A stretch of DNA of 64,000 nt from an uncultured Corynebacterium sp. (GCF_946223165.1 NZ_CAMIBP010000003.1:1-64000), one strand, 5' to 3'. Positions 35,878 to 44,765 are shown, counted from the stretch's first letter. Numbers and translations are program-made. Notes: a model not told the origin generated them from the letters alone.

Positions 35878-37608
35878 ATGACTACCGTTACCGAGCAATT
35901 CCGTGCCGCCCGCGATCTCCTCGTCGCACACCAGCAGGACTACGAAGGCGCGCTCGCGGCCTTCGAATGGCCGCGCTTCGAGAACTTCAACTTCGCACTG
36001 GACTGGTTCGACCAGCTGGCGCAGGATCCGGAGTCCAAGGACCGCGAGGCCCTCGTCATCTGCGAGATCGACGGCTCCAGCACCCGACGCACCTTCGCGG
36101 AGCTCTCCGCCCGCTCCTCGCAGCTGGCCAACTGGCTCACCGAGCAGGGCGTCAAGCGCGGCGATCGCGTCATGCTCATGCTCAACAACCAGGTGGAGCT
36201 GTGGGAGTGCATGCTTGCCTGTATCAAGGCTGGCTTCGTGCTCAACCCGGCCACGGCCATGCTCGGCACTGTGGATCTGCAGGACCGCACGGACCGCGCC
36301 AACATCTCGTGGGTCGTGGCCAACGGCGAGGACGCCGTCAAGTTCCAAGAGGTCACGGGCGACTTCACCATGATCCAGGTGGGCGACGAGCCCAACGCCC
36401 AGGACGCTCACCCGACGCTGCGCTACTCCGACTCGTTTGCGGCCTCGGAAACCTACACTCCCACCCAGGAGACCCCGGCGGACGAGACGCTGCTGCTCTA
36501 CTTCACCTCGGGCACCACCTCGAAGGCCAAGCTCGTGGAGCACACCCACACCTCCTACCCCGTCGGCCACCTGACCACCATGTACTGGATCGGTCTCGAG
36601 CCGGGCGATGTCCACCTCAACGTCGCCGCTCCGGGCTGGGCCAAGCACGCGTGGTCTAACTTCTTCGCCCCGTGGATCGCCGGCGCCACCGTCTTCCTCT
36701 ACAACTACTCCCGCTTCGACGCCGCCGCGCTCATGGACAAGATGGACGAGGAGGGCGTGACGTCCTTCTGCGCGCCGCCTACAGTGTGGCGCATGCTCGT
36801 CCTCGCGGATCTGGAGCGCATGAAGAACCCGCCGAAGAAGCTGGTCGCCGCGGGCGAGCCACTCAACCCGGAGCTCATCTCCACCATCGAGAAGGCGTGG
36901 AAGACCTCGGTGCGCGACGGCTTCGGCCAGACCGAGACCACGCTGCAAATTGCCAACACCCCGGGCCAGCTGGTCAAGCCCGGCTCCATGGGCCGCCCTC
37001 TGCCGGGCTGGCAGGTCGTCCTCAAGGACCCGGCCACGGACGAGATTGGCGATCAAGGCGAGATCTGCCTCAAGCTGGACAACAACCCGGTGGGCCTGAC
37101 CAAGGGCTACTTCGGCAGCCCGGAGAAGAACGCGGAGGTCTTCCGCGACGGCTACTACCACACGGGTGATACCGCGGAGCGTGACGCTGACGGCTACATC
37201 TTCTACATCGGCCGCGCGGACGACGTCTTCAAGGCCTCCGACTACCGTCTCTCCCCCTTCGAGCTGGAGTCCGTGGTCATCGAGCACGCCGCCGTGGCCG
37301 AAGTCGCCGTCGTGCCGTCGCCGGATCCGATCCGCCTGGCCGTGCCGAAGGCCTACGTCGCGCTGGCCCCGGGCTACGAGCCGACCGCCGAGGTGGCCGA
37401 GTCCATCCTCAAGCACTGCCGCGATGGCCTGGCGCCGTACAAGCGCATCCGCCGCCTCGAATTCCACGAGTTGCCCAAGACCGTCTCCGGCAAGATCCGC
37501 CGCGTCGACCTGCGCAAGCGTGAAAACGAAATTCACGCCGAGGACGGCGGTCAGACCACCGTCTCCACTGAGTTCGCGGACTCCGACTTCCCGTCGCTCA
37601 AGGGCTAG
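35878..37608 (+). CDS. AMP-forming acyl-CoA synthetase (medium-chain/branched acid type)
   Basis: 576 residues from ATG 35878. Motifs in order: LLLYFTSGTTSKAKLVEHTH (P-loop), GDGFGQTETT, YYHTGDTAERDADGYIFYIG with RADDVFKASDYRLSPFE (hinge), and the catalytic Lys in LPKTVSGKIRR, also the usual site of regulatory acetylation. The length and VNVAAPGWAKHAW-like middle fit the medium-chain acyl-CoA ligase group. The 154-base upstream gap has no exact copy of the 26-bp operator. The coupled Pat-AcuC pair 4 kb upstream could control it after translation. Confidence 0.93.
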   Translation: MTTVTEQFRAARDLLVAHQQDYEGALAAFEWPRFENFNFALDWFDQLAQDPESKDREALVICEIDGSSTRRTFAELSARSSQLANWLTEQGVKRGDRVMLMLNNQVELWECMLACIKAGFVLNPATAMLGTVDLQDRTDRANISWVVANGEDAVKFQEVTGDFTMIQVGDEPNAQDAHPTLRYSDSFAASETYTPTQETPADETLLLYFTSGTTSKAKLVEHTHTSYPVGHLTTMYWIGLEPGDVHLNVAAPGWAKHAWSNFFAPWIAGATVFLYNYSRFDAAALMDKMDEEGVTSFCAPPTVWRMLVLADLERMKNPPKKLVAAGEPLNPELISTIEKAWKTSVRDGFGQTETTLQIANTPGQLVKPGSMGRPLPGWQVVLKDPATDEIGDQGEICLKLDNNPVGLTKGYFGSPEKNAEVFRDGYYHTGDTAERDADGYIFYIGRADDVFKASDYRLSPFELESVVIEHAAVAEVAVVPSPDPIRLAVPKAYVALAPGYEPTAEVAESILKHCRDGLAPYKRIRRLEFHELPKTVSGKIRRVDLRKRENEIHAEDGGQTTVSTEFADSDFPSLKG

Positions 37609-37637
37609 CCGCCCGCGCTTAACTGCGCTTAACGATG

Positions 37638-37660
37638 CCCCGGTCTCGGCCGGGGTTTCT
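37638..37660 (+). terminator. Rho-independent terminator after the acyl-CoA synthetase gene
   Basis: CCCCGG/CCGGGG stem with a six-base loop followed by TTTCTTC. Confidence 0.8.
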
Positions 37661-37708
37661 TCATATCAGGGCCCCAAAAGTACAGTTGTCCCAGAAAGGA
37701 GTCGCCGC

Positions 37709-38218
37709 ATGTCACCGTCGCCACGCAAGCTCGACCGCCTCGCCGAGGCGCAGCGCCAATGGACGAAGCACTATAGCCCCGAGGGTGCGCGGGGGCTGGC
37801 GGCGGTGACGTCTGCGGCGCGCATCGCGGAGATGCTGCGTCAAGGCGCCGAGGAGGCGCTTGCCCCCTACGGGATTTCCTACGCCCACTTCGAGCTGCTC
37901 ACCCTCGTCATGTGGTCGCGCTCGGGCGGGCTGCCCATGTCCAAGATCGCCACGCGGCTGCAACTGCCGCCGGCCTCGCTCACACACACCGTGGGCAAGC
38001 TGGAAAAGGAGGGGCTACTGGCGCGCGTGCCGGACGTCAAAGACAAGCGCTCGCTGCTCGTGACCATTACGGATCAGGGCATCGCGCTAGCGGCCGCGGC
38101 AGGACCGGCGCTCAACGCGTACTACGAGAACCTGCCGCTCGACGCCGCTGCGCAAAACGACGTCAGCGGCCTGGCGCGCGAGATGCGCCGGGCCGCCGGG
38201 GAATATGTCGAAGACTAA
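37709..38218 (+). CDS. MarR-family regulator
   Basis: 169 residues from ATG 37709 with AGAAAGGAG upstream. The winged helix is clear: [40 protein letters not shown] and the wing [19 protein letters not shown]. The N-terminal ~45 residues form the dimerisation helix. It has its own promoter after a terminator and overlaps the end of the NUDIX gene by four bases in the convergent direction. Targets unknown. Confidence 0.92.
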   Translation: MSPSPRKLDRLAEAQRQWTKHYSPEGARGLAAVTSAARIAEMLRQGAEEALAPYGISYAHFELLTLVMWSRSGGLPMSKIATRLQLPPASLTHTVGKLEKEGLLARVPDVKDKRSLLVTITDQGIALAAAAGPALNAYYENLPLDAAAQNDVSGLAREMRRAAGEYVED

Positions 38219-38634
38219 CTCTGCAAATAATCCAAAATGACCTTTTGGTATTCCGGAACAATATTGTGATGATTGCGAACCTCGGCTTTGGTGAACCACT
38301 TCAGTTCTCGGTGCTCCGAGCTGTTCTGCACATCTTCGGCTTGTGCAGGTTCTAGCTGAACACCATATGCCACTATTGCGACCGGCTTTCCTACTTTCTT
38401 GTCCCTCAGAATGAAAGCATCGAGAAGGTCTGTGGGGTCCGCATCTATGCCGGATTCTTCACGCAGTTCTCTGCGTGCGGTGGCTTCCAGGCTTTCATCT
38501 CCACGATCGGGCCACCCACCAAGTAACTCCCAATCGCCGCGCGGATTGAGTCCTAACAGGACTCGTCCGTCAGCAACTGGAAGTACCTTGACGCTGACAT
38601 GCATGAAGTACCATCCGGTTTCGGCATCAATCAT
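38215..38634 (-). CDS. NUDIX hydrolase
   Basis: 139 residues. The complete Nudix box [19 protein letters not shown] followed by REESGI matches G-x5-E-x7-REU-x-EE-x-G-U. It hydrolyses a nucleoside diphosphate linked to some moiety; substrate unknown. Base composition is visibly more AT-rich than all neighbours and codon use is less biased, so it may have been acquired recently. It is inserted between the convergent MarR gene and the enoyl-CoA hydratase gene, at the 3' end of the thiolase operon. Confidence 0.93.
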   Translation of the reverse strand: MIDAETGWYFMHVSVKVLPVADGRVLLGLNPRGDWELLGGWPDRGDESLEATARRELREESGIDADPTDLLDAFILRDKKVGKPVAIVAYGVQLEPAQAEDVQNSSEHRELKWFTKAEVRNHHNIVPEYQKVILDYLQS

Positions 38635-38652
38635 GCACGCGAGTCTACGTGA

Positions 38653-39414
38653 CTAGCGGTTCTGGAACTGCGGGTCGCGCTTTTCCACGAACGCGGTCAT
38701 GCCTTCCTTCTGATCCTCGGAGGCAAAGATGGAGTGGAAGGTACGACGCTCGAAGAGGATGCCCTGGGACAGGGTCGTCTCGTAGACGGCGTTGACCTGC
38801 TCCTTGATCATCGTGGTGGCCACCAGCGACTTGGAGGCGATGAGGGTGGCGGCCTCGAGGGCGGCATCGGCAAGCTCCTCGCCGGGGACGACGCGGGCGA
38901 CGAGGCCGGAGCGCTCGGCCTCGGCGGCATCGATCATGCGGCCAGTAAGGCACAGATCCATGGCCTTGGCCTTGCCGATGGCACGGGTGAGACGCTGCGA
39001 GCCGCCCATGCCCGGCGTCACGCCGAGGTTGACCTCAGGCTGGCCGAACTTGGCGCGGTCCGAGGCAATGATGAAGTCGCACATCATGGCCAGCTCGCAT
39101 CCGCCGCCCAGGGCGTAGCCGTTGACGGCGGCGATAATCGGCGTGCGGGCGCGCGTGAGAGCGTCCCAGCCGGCGAACCAATCGGAACCGTACATCTCGG
39201 TGGCGGACTTGGACGCCATCTCCTTGATGTCAGCGCCGGCGGCGAAGGCCTTGCCCGCGCCGGTGATGATGATGCAGCCGATGCCGGGGTCGGCATCGAA
39301 TTGAGTGACGGCGGCGGTGACCTCGACCATCGTCTCCTGGTTGAGGGCGTTAAGGGCCTCGGGGCGGTTGAGGGTGATGGTGGCGACGCGGCCGGTGGTC
39401 TCGGTAAGAATCAT
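38653..39414 (-). CDS. Enoyl-CoA hydratase
   Basis: 253 residues, crotonase fold. [17 protein letters not shown] at the N-terminus, oxyanion loop [27 protein letters not shown] with the first catalytic Glu, and [15 protein letters not shown] with the second. Hydrates 2-enoyl-CoAs; in this operon methacrylyl-CoA and tiglyl-CoA are likely. Third gene of the thiolase operon, nine bases after the hydroxyisobutyryl-CoA hydrolase. Confidence 0.95.
   Translation of the reverse strand: MILTETTGRVATITLNRPEALNALNQETMVEVTAAVTQFDADPGIGCIIITGAGKAFAAGADIKEMASKSATEMYGSDWFAGWDALTRARTPIIAAVNGYALGGGCELAMMCDFIIASDRAKFGQPEVNLGVTPGMGGSQRLTRAIGKAKAMDLCLTGRMIDAAEAERSGLVARVVPGEELADAALEAATLIASKSLVATTMIKEQVNAVYETTLSQGILFERRTFHSIFASEDQKEGMTAFVEKRDPQFQNR
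38863..38875 (+). repeat. 13-mer copy 8 of 9
   Basis: In the enoyl-CoA hydratase gene; coding strand LADA. Confidence 0.7.
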
Positions 39415-39423
39415 GGGTATTCC

Positions 39424-40446
39424 TTAAAACTGCGGCGGGGTGATGCCGTCGATGGGATCAAAGTAGTCGGAAACGTCGGGGACGTCGGCCAGCGAGGTGT
39501 GCGTCCACGTCGGGTTGCGGTCCTTGTCGATGATCTGTGCACGAATACCCTCGACAAACTCGGGTCCGCGCTGCATGTGCAAGGACATCCAGAACTCACG
39601 CGTGAGTGTATCGGCCAGGTCGAGCGGGGCGTCGAGCGCGGCCTGCGCGATGACGATACCCAGCGGCGAGCTGCGGCGCATGGCTTTGGCGGCTTTGGCG
39701 GCCCACTCGCTGCCGACGGCCTCGAGCTCTTCGAGGCGGGTCAGGGTCTCGGCGGCGGTCTCGGCAGCGTAGGCGTCGACCATCTCGGCGCGGTCGTCTC
39801 CGAAACCGGGGCCGATGGGCGTGACGAACTGGTCGAGCACGGACGGATCGCCCGCCTCGCAGAGGGCATCGACCAGCGCGCCCAGGGAGTCCTTGGGGAC
39901 GAAGACGTCAGCGAAGCCGGTGTCGATAGCCTCGGCGGCGCCGACGTGGAGCGCGGTGTACGCCAGGTGGCGGCCGAGGCGATCTGCGGAGCGCGCGAGC
40001 AGGTAGGAGCCGCCGGCGTCCGGCGAGTAGCCGATGCCCACCTCGGGCATGCCAATGCGCGAGTCATCCGTCACCACGCGGTGCGAGCCGTGAGCGGAGA
40101 CGCCAATGCCGCCACCGAGGACGATGCCCTCCATGAGGGAGACGTAGGGCTTCGGGTAGTTCGCAATATAGTGGATGAGCTCGTACTCCTCTTTCCAGAA
40201 CACGGCACCATCACTGCCCTGGCTCAGGGCATCGTGATAGAGCGAAGCGATGTCGCCGCCGGCGCACAGGCCGCGCTCGCCAGCGCCACGAAGAATGACG
40301 AGCGCCACCGCGTCATCATCGGCCCAGGCTCGCAGCACGCGGTGCAGTTCCCGGATCATGTCGAGGTTGAGGGCGTTGATGGCTTCCGGACGGTTGAGGG
40401 TGACCACACCGGCGCGGCCACGGACTTCAGACTGTACGACGGTCAT
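39424..40446 (-). CDS. 3-hydroxyisobutyryl-CoA hydrolase (first paralogue)
   Basis: 340 residues. Crotonase relative with the hydrolase signature GERGLCAGGDIASLYHDA, FWKEEYELIHYIANYPKPYV, GGGIGVSAHGSHRVVTD and MPEVGIGYSPDAGGSYLLA. The C-terminal ~100 residues (RGPEFVEGIRAQIIDKDRNP) are typical of HIBCH and absent from plain hydratases. It frees 3-hydroxyisobutyrate for MmsB. The ATG at 40446 directly abuts the thiolase stop, indicating coupling. Confidence 0.94.
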   Translation of the reverse strand: MTVVQSEVRGRAGVVTLNRPEAINALNLDMIRELHRVLRAWADDDAVALVILRGAGERGLCAGGDIASLYHDALSQGSDGAVFWKEEYELIHYIANYPKPYVSLMEGIVLGGGIGVSAHGSHRVVTDDSRIGMPEVGIGYSPDAGGSYLLARSADRLGRHLAYTALHVGAAEAIDTGFADVFVPKDSLGALVDALCEAGDPSVLDQFVTPIGPGFGDDRAEMVDAYAAETAAETLTRLEELEAVGSEWAAKAAKAMRRSSPLGIVIAQAALDAPLDLADTLTREFWMSLHMQRGPEFVEGIRAQIIDKDRNPTWTHTSLADVPDVSDYFDPIDGITPPQF

Positions 40447-41628
40447 TTATGCCTCCAGGAGTAGGGCCTCGCCCTGGCCGCCGCCGCCGCACAGGGAGAC
40501 TCCCGCGCGGGTGGCGTGGCCGGAGGCGATCTGATGAGCAACGTGCACAACGAGGCGCGCGCCGGACGCCCCGATGGGATGGCCCATGGCAATGGCTCCG
40601 CCGTGCGGGTTGATGACGTCCGGGTCCACGCCCAGCTCGTGGGCGGCGTGGACGACGACAGCCGCGAAGGCCTCGTTGACCTCGATGTGATCGAGCTGAT
40701 AGACGGTCCACCCCTCGCGATCGAGCGCGGCCTTGAGCGCGTTGGCCGGCTGAGCCTGGAGGGAGGAGTCCGGGCCGGCGACCTGCCCCGGGGAGCGTAG
40801 CGTGGCCAGGACCGTCCAGCCCTGGGCGGCGGCGTGCGCGCGGGTGGACAGCACCACGGCGGCGGCCCCGTCGGTGATCGGCGAGGAGTTACCAGCGGTG
40901 ATGGTGCCGTCCTTCTCGAACGCGGTGCGCAGACCCGCGAGGGACTCGTCGGTCACGCCCTCACGGATGCCCTCGTCGCGGTCCATGGTGACCTCTCCCT
41001 TGCGGGTTCCGACGATGACGGGAACGATTTCGGGCGCGAATCCACCGGACTCAGTAAAAGCCAGCGAGCGCTGGTGGGACAACGCGGCGCAGTGATCGGA
41101 CTCTGCACGGGTGACGGGATAGCGCTCGGCGTACTTTTCCGACAGGGAACCCATAGAGATGCCCAGGTCCGCGGCGGTGAGGCCGTCGTACTCCATGTGG
41201 TCACGGGTGGTCACGGCGCCGTATTTGACGCCGGAGCGGGTGCCGACCAACAGCTGCGGCGCGTTCGTCATGGATTCCATGCCGCCGGCGACGACGACGT
41301 CGGCCTCGCCCGAGCGCAGCAGGCGCGCGGCGTCGATGATGGCGGTCAGGCCGGACAGACACACCTTGTTGACGGTGGTGGTATGCGCCCGGGGGCTGAT
41401 TCCGGCGCCAAGCGCCGCCTGCTTGGCCGGGTTCTGGCCGACGCCGGCCTGGAGGACCTCGCCCAGCACGACGGCATCGACAGCAGCGGGATCGATTCCG
41501 CCGCGCTCGAGGGCACCTTTGATGGCGATGGCGCCGAGTTCGGGGGCGGTCAGTGTGGCTAGGCCACCGAGAAGCTTGCCAAAAGGGGTGCGGGCGGCGC
41601 CCACGATTACAACGTCAGAATCGCTCAT
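40447..41628 (-). CDS. Acetyl-CoA C-acyltransferase (thiolase)
   Basis: 393 residues. Catalytic Cys in TVNKVCLSGLTAII, then GGMESMTNAP, catalytic His in GGAIAMGHPIGASGAR and second Cys in SLCGGGGQGEAL. Degradative thiolase: splits 3-ketoacyl-CoA, here probably 2-methylacetoacetyl-CoA to acetyl-CoA and propionyl-CoA. GGGAG precedes the ATG. First gene of a three-gene operon with hydrolase and hydratase. Operator site B begins 19 bases upstream of its start. Confidence 0.95.
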   Translation of the reverse strand: MSDSDVVIVGAARTPFGKLLGGLATLTAPELGAIAIKGALERGGIDPAAVDAVVLGEVLQAGVGQNPAKQAALGAGISPRAHTTTVNKVCLSGLTAIIDAARLLRSGEADVVVAGGMESMTNAPQLLVGTRSGVKYGAVTTRDHMEYDGLTAADLGISMGSLSEKYAERYPVTRAESDHCAALSHQRSLAFTESGGFAPEIVPVIVGTRKGEVTMDRDEGIREGVTDESLAGLRTAFEKDGTITAGNSSPITDGAAAVVLSTRAHAAAQGWTVLATLRSPGQVAGPDSSLQAQPANALKAALDREGWTVYQLDHIEVNEAFAAVVVHAAHELGVDPDVINPHGGAIAMGHPIGASGARLVVHVAHQIASGHATRAGVSLCGGGGQGEALLLEA

Positions 41629-41646
41629 GAGACTCCCAACTCGATG

Positions 41647-41672
41647 TGTACGAAATTAACCCAAATCGTACA
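41647..41672. promoter_or_regulatory. 26-bp operator, site B (thiolase operon)
   Basis: TGTACGAA-N10-ATCGTACA, 19-44 bases upstream of the thiolase ATG; one mismatch from perfect symmetry. The rest of the gap to 41815 contains a 9-base inverted repeat (TGCGGAGTC at about 41758 and GACTCCGCA at about 41799) and no gene. Confidence 0.8.
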
Positions 41673-41815
41673 GTACTGCCGTGAGTCGCGCCACAAAACA
41701 CCAGAAATCCCGCCCAGAAACAAGATGAAACTACTTCGAGGTGAAACTACAATTTCTGCGGAGTCCAGTTCCGTGGGAGGACGTGAGTATCAAAGAGCGA
41801 CTCCGCAATCCCGGC

Positions 41816-42064
41816 CTAGTCGGCATTAAGAACGGCATCGGCCTGCGAGTACGAGATTTCCTCTTCCCTAGAGTTGTGAGCGGCGAGCAGCTCGGCTACC
41901 TCGGCGCACAGCTCCGACAGCCCCTCCTCCATGTAGATGTGGGAGCGCAGGTCCGCGACGGCATCGGACAGCGCGGCGGCGCCTCGGCCCGAAGAGCCCG
42001 CCGCGAAGGCGCCGACGGGCACGTCAATCTGGCCGTGTTCGTGGCTCAGTTCTTCTTTAAGCGA
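41816..42064 (-). pseudogene. Hemerythrin-like (HHE) gene remnant with internal deletion
   Basis: The frame ending at 41816 reads LKEELSHEHGQIDVPVGAF, then DAVADLRSHIYMEEGL, then LLAAHNSREEEISYSQAD. These are the first, second and last metal-ligand helices of a hemerythrin domain. The middle of the domain (from HIYMEE to the last helix) is missing, and no ATG lies upstream: the frame runs into the 3' end of the patatin gene. GTG 42022 would give only 68 residues without the first His. I read it as a decayed gene. Confidence 0.6.
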
Positions 42065-42977
42065 CGTCGAGAAACTCCTTCCACGCGGGCCATTCGGCGT
42101 ACATCTGAGACTTGCCCGCCTGGAAGTTGGCGGCGAGCTTGGCCACGTTTTTCTCCGTGGAGGACACCTGCATATCCTCGGGGAAGAACAGCTGCGCGCG
42201 GCCCTGGCGCTCCAACTCGAGCAGACGATCCTTAGAGGCGTTGTAGCGGTCCGGCCGCGCGATGAGCGCCTCGGCGACGGCCGGGTAGCGCCGGAAGACC
42301 TGGCGCACGGCCGCGTGCCGGCCCACCTGCGGGCGCACGTAGCCGCGCGGCTTCGTTCCCACGAAGAGGAATTTCTCGTAGCCCGCCAACTCGGCCTGCT
42401 CGATGGAGATGCCGCCGGACTCACCCAGTGCGCCATCGACGAAGGGCACGCCGTCAATAAAACGCATGGGCATGATGATGGGCAACGTCGAGGAGGCCCG
42501 CACGAACATGTTCATGTCGGCCTGATCCTGAACGTCAGCGCGGGTAAAGTACACGGACTCGCCGGTATCGGCGCGAGTGGCGGCCACGTTCATCTGCGCC
42601 GGGTTATCAAGGAACGCTTGGAAGTCGAAAGGCAGATCCTGGTCGGAGGAGCGCTCATAGATGTACTCCGCGTTGAAGTAGCCAGTGCCGCGCAGCAAGG
42701 AGCTCACGCCGCCGAAGCTGGGGTTGTTGGCAAAGTCGACAAAGGAGTCCACAGCGCGTTGCGCGTCACGCGAGAGGTAATTCACCGTGTGCGAGGAGCC
42801 CGCAGACACGCCGCCCACCCAGCCGAACTGCACGTCCTCCTCGATGAGCTTGACCACGCAGGCCGCGGTGTACGAGTTTCGCATGCCGCCACCCTCGAAG
42901 ATGAGGGCCGTATTCCTTGCATCAATCACGGTGAACGAGTCTACGCCCGCGCCAGCCCACAGCCAGCCCATCCGCAC
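42057..42977 (-). CDS. Patatin-like phospholipase
   Basis: 306 residues from ATG 42977; GTG 42929 (VIDARNTALIFEGGGMRN) is an equally likely start since neither has a good ribosome site. Ser-Asp dyad: oxyanion glycines in IFEGGGMRNSYTA, nucleophile elbow WVGGVSAGSSHT (G-x-S-x-G), and catalytic Asp in FVDGALGESGG. A cytoplasmic acyl hydrolase of the YjjU/RssA sort; no signal peptide. The stop overlaps the upstream end of the hemerythrin remnant. Confidence 0.92.
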   Translation of the reverse strand: MRMGWLWAGAGVDSFTVIDARNTALIFEGGGMRNSYTAACVVKLIEEDVQFGWVGGVSAGSSHTVNYLSRDAQRAVDSFVDFANNPSFGGVSSLLRGTGYFNAEYIYERSSDQDLPFDFQAFLDNPAQMNVAATRADTGESVYFTRADVQDQADMNMFVRASSTLPIIMPMRFIDGVPFVDGALGESGGISIEQAELAGYEKFLFVGTKPRGYVRPQVGRHAAVRQVFRRYPAVAEALIARPDRYNASKDRLLELERQGRAQLFFPEDMQVSSTEKNVAKLAANFQAGKSQMYAEWPAWKEFLDVA

Positions 42978-43024
42978 TGACCGACGGCTCCCCGGGCGCG
43001 CGATTCGAGTCTAGCCTGGAAGCC

Positions 43025-43426
43025 ATGGGTCTCAGAAGCGTCATCGCCAAGCTCACCGGTCCGCGCGCCCCGCGCCTGGCCACCGAGGACTCCGGAGCAC
43101 CGCGCGTCGAGGTTGCCACACTATCGGTCCACACCGCAGAGCAAATGATCATCCTCACCATCGATCCGGACACGGTCCCCGTCATCCAGGAGATCTCGCA
43201 TTCCGGGGAAGCGGCTACGGTAGTCCACGGCTCCACGGCCGCGCACCTGCGCCCGACCGACCGCGCAGAAACACCGGTCAGGGACCCGAAGAAGGGCTGG
43301 ATCATCCCGCTCTCACCTCCCCTGCGCGCGGCTATAGCCGAGCAACTGACCCCGTCACCCGACGGCTACGAGCTTTCACCGCAACTGGCCATCATCGTCG
43401 AACCGGCACCTGACACCACCGATTAG
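43025..43426 (+). CDS. Hypothetical protein
   Basis: 133 residues from ATG 43025, no signal peptide or membrane segment. Predicted as alternating short strands (EVATLSVHTAEQMIILTID, PVIQEISHSGEAATVVHG) with a central Pro/Asp-rich stretch (RDPKKGWIIPLSPPLRA). Not recognised. It precedes the carbonic anhydrase-like gene by 16 bases and is probably co-transcribed with it. The ~45-base gap to the divergent patatin gene leaves room for little more than the promoters. Confidence 0.75.
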   Translation: MGLRSVIAKLTGPRAPRLATEDSGAPRVEVATLSVHTAEQMIILTIDPDTVPVIQEISHSGEAATVVHGSTAAHLRPTDRAETPVRDPKKGWIIPLSPPLRAAIAEQLTPSPDGYELSPQLAIIVEPAPDTTD

Positions 43427-43442
43427 CAACCAAGGACATCCC

Positions 43443-43988
43443 ATGCTTATCCTCCCCTACCAGGGCGTGACGCCCCGTATTCACCGCAGCGCCTACATCG
43501 CACCGAACGCCACCATCATCGGCGACGTCGAAATCGGACCGGACTCCTCGGTGTTCTACGGCTGCGTCCTACGCGGCGACGTGGGCGCCATCCGCATTGG
43601 CGCGCGCACCAACCTGCAGGACAACACCGTGGTGCACGTCGAGGTGAGCGAACCCTGCGTCCTTGAAGACGATGTCACCATCGGCCACATGGCTATGCTG
43701 CACGGCACCTATATCGAATCCGGCTCGCTCATTGGCATGCACGCGACGGTGCTGTCCCGCTCGCGCATCGGCACGGGTTCCATCATCGGCGGCGGTGCGG
43801 TCGTCCTTGAGGGATCCCAAATCCCGCCGCGCTCCCTGGCCGCCGGCGTACCCGCCAAGGTACGCCGCGAGCTTTCCGAGGAGGAATCGCAGAAGTTTAT
43901 CCCGCATGCTGCGCGCTACGTGCAATACGCCGCCAACCAGGCCGGCGCGGACGAGGCGCTGCGCCTCGAGGACGTCTGGTTCGAGTAG
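43443..43988 (+). CDS. Gamma carbonic anhydrase family protein
   Basis: 181 residues. Left-handed beta-helix made of hexapeptide repeats (YIAPNATIIGDVEIGPDSSV, GARTNLQDNTVVHVE). The three metal-binding His are present: NTVVHVEV, TIGHMAMLHG and GSLIGMHATV. A C-terminal helix (SEEESQKFIPHAARYVQYA) is normal for the YrdA/PaaY group. Members bind zinc or iron; carbonic anhydrase activity is often unproven, and some are thioesterase-like partners in CoA pathways. Confidence 0.93.
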   Translation: MLILPYQGVTPRIHRSAYIAPNATIIGDVEIGPDSSVFYGCVLRGDVGAIRIGARTNLQDNTVVHVEVSEPCVLEDDVTIGHMAMLHGTYIESGSLIGMHATVLSRSRIGTGSIIGGGAVVLEGSQIPPRSLAAGVPAKVRRELSEEESQKFIPHAARYVQYAANQAGADEALRLEDVWFE

Positions 43989-44021
43989 CCCGTAAGGCTC
44001 AAGAATCGCGAGCTTGAGCGA

Positions 44022-44693
44022 CTAAAGCTTGAGCAACGAGACGATACCCATGACGACGAGGAACACCGCCACGAGGTAGCCGCCCCAGAGGGCGACGAGT
44101 GCGGAGTTCTCGCGCGCCCACGCAAAGGCGCGCCCGGCCCAGGATTGCGGCTTGACGCGCACAAGTGCAATGAACAGACCCACGACGGTGGGCAGGGAGA
44201 GCGCCAAGGAGGCGTAGACGAACAGGCCGCCGTATTTGACCGCGTGAGTAAACGGCCCGACCGCCAAGTGCATGAGGCCATAGAAGAAGGGCACCGAGGT
44301 CAGCGACTGCACCGCGCCCATGATGAACCCCACCGCCGCGGTCCTGGCCGACGGTTCGCGCAACGGACCAAGGAGGCGCTCGACGAGCGCATTGGGCTCG
44401 CCCTTGGAACGCCAGGCCAGCACACCCAACACCACACCGACCACGATGAGAATCCAGCCGGCCAGCGGGGATTCAAGCAGAGCGGCCACCTGATCCCGGA
44501 ACCCCACGAACACGAACATGACCACCGCTGCGGCAGCGAGCACGCCCAACCAATCGCCCACAATGACGAGTGCGGCGACACGGCGGTACTTTCCGCGCGG
44601 GAGCATGATGCCGATCGCAACGAGGATGCCGATGAGCAGCGCATTGACTGAATCAGCGAGGGCGTTCGCGACGGCTTCAAACATGCGGGCCAT
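44022..44693 (-). CDS. SfLAP/GAP-type (Sap-like) integral membrane protein
   Basis: 223 residues from ATG 44693; the frame is open further upstream to 44786 but that part is Cys-rich and unlikely. Six hydrophobic segments. The opening ALADSVNALLIGILVAIG followed by a short basic loop (MLPRGKYRRVAA) and FIMGAVQSLTSVPFFYGLM match the sulfolipid-1-addressing / GPL-addressing protein family, known in mycobacteria beside MmpL genes. It is divergent from the MmpL gene here. Expected role: helping a lipid cross the inner membrane. Confidence 0.8.
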   Translation of the reverse strand: MARMFEAVANALADSVNALLIGILVAIGIMLPRGKYRRVAALVIVGDWLGVLAAAAVVMFVFVGFRDQVAALLESPLAGWILIVVGVVLGVLAWRSKGEPNALVERLLGPLREPSARTAAVGFIMGAVQSLTSVPFFYGLMHLAVGPFTHAVKYGGLFVYASLALSLPTVVGLFIALVRVKPQSWAGRAFAWARENSALVALWGGYLVAVFLVVMGIVSLLKL

Positions 44694-44765
44694 ATTACCG
44701 GCACCGGGCACCACCACCCCAAACGTGAAGCACACCACACCGTCGTGAGCCGGTGGACAACAGCA

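Noticed and set aside
35824..37536. Minus-strand open frame antisense to the acyl-CoA synthetase
   Set aside because: No ribosome site or domain; shadow.
38734..40464. Plus-strand open frame antisense to hydratase and hydrolase
   Set aside because: Shadow of the crotonase genes.
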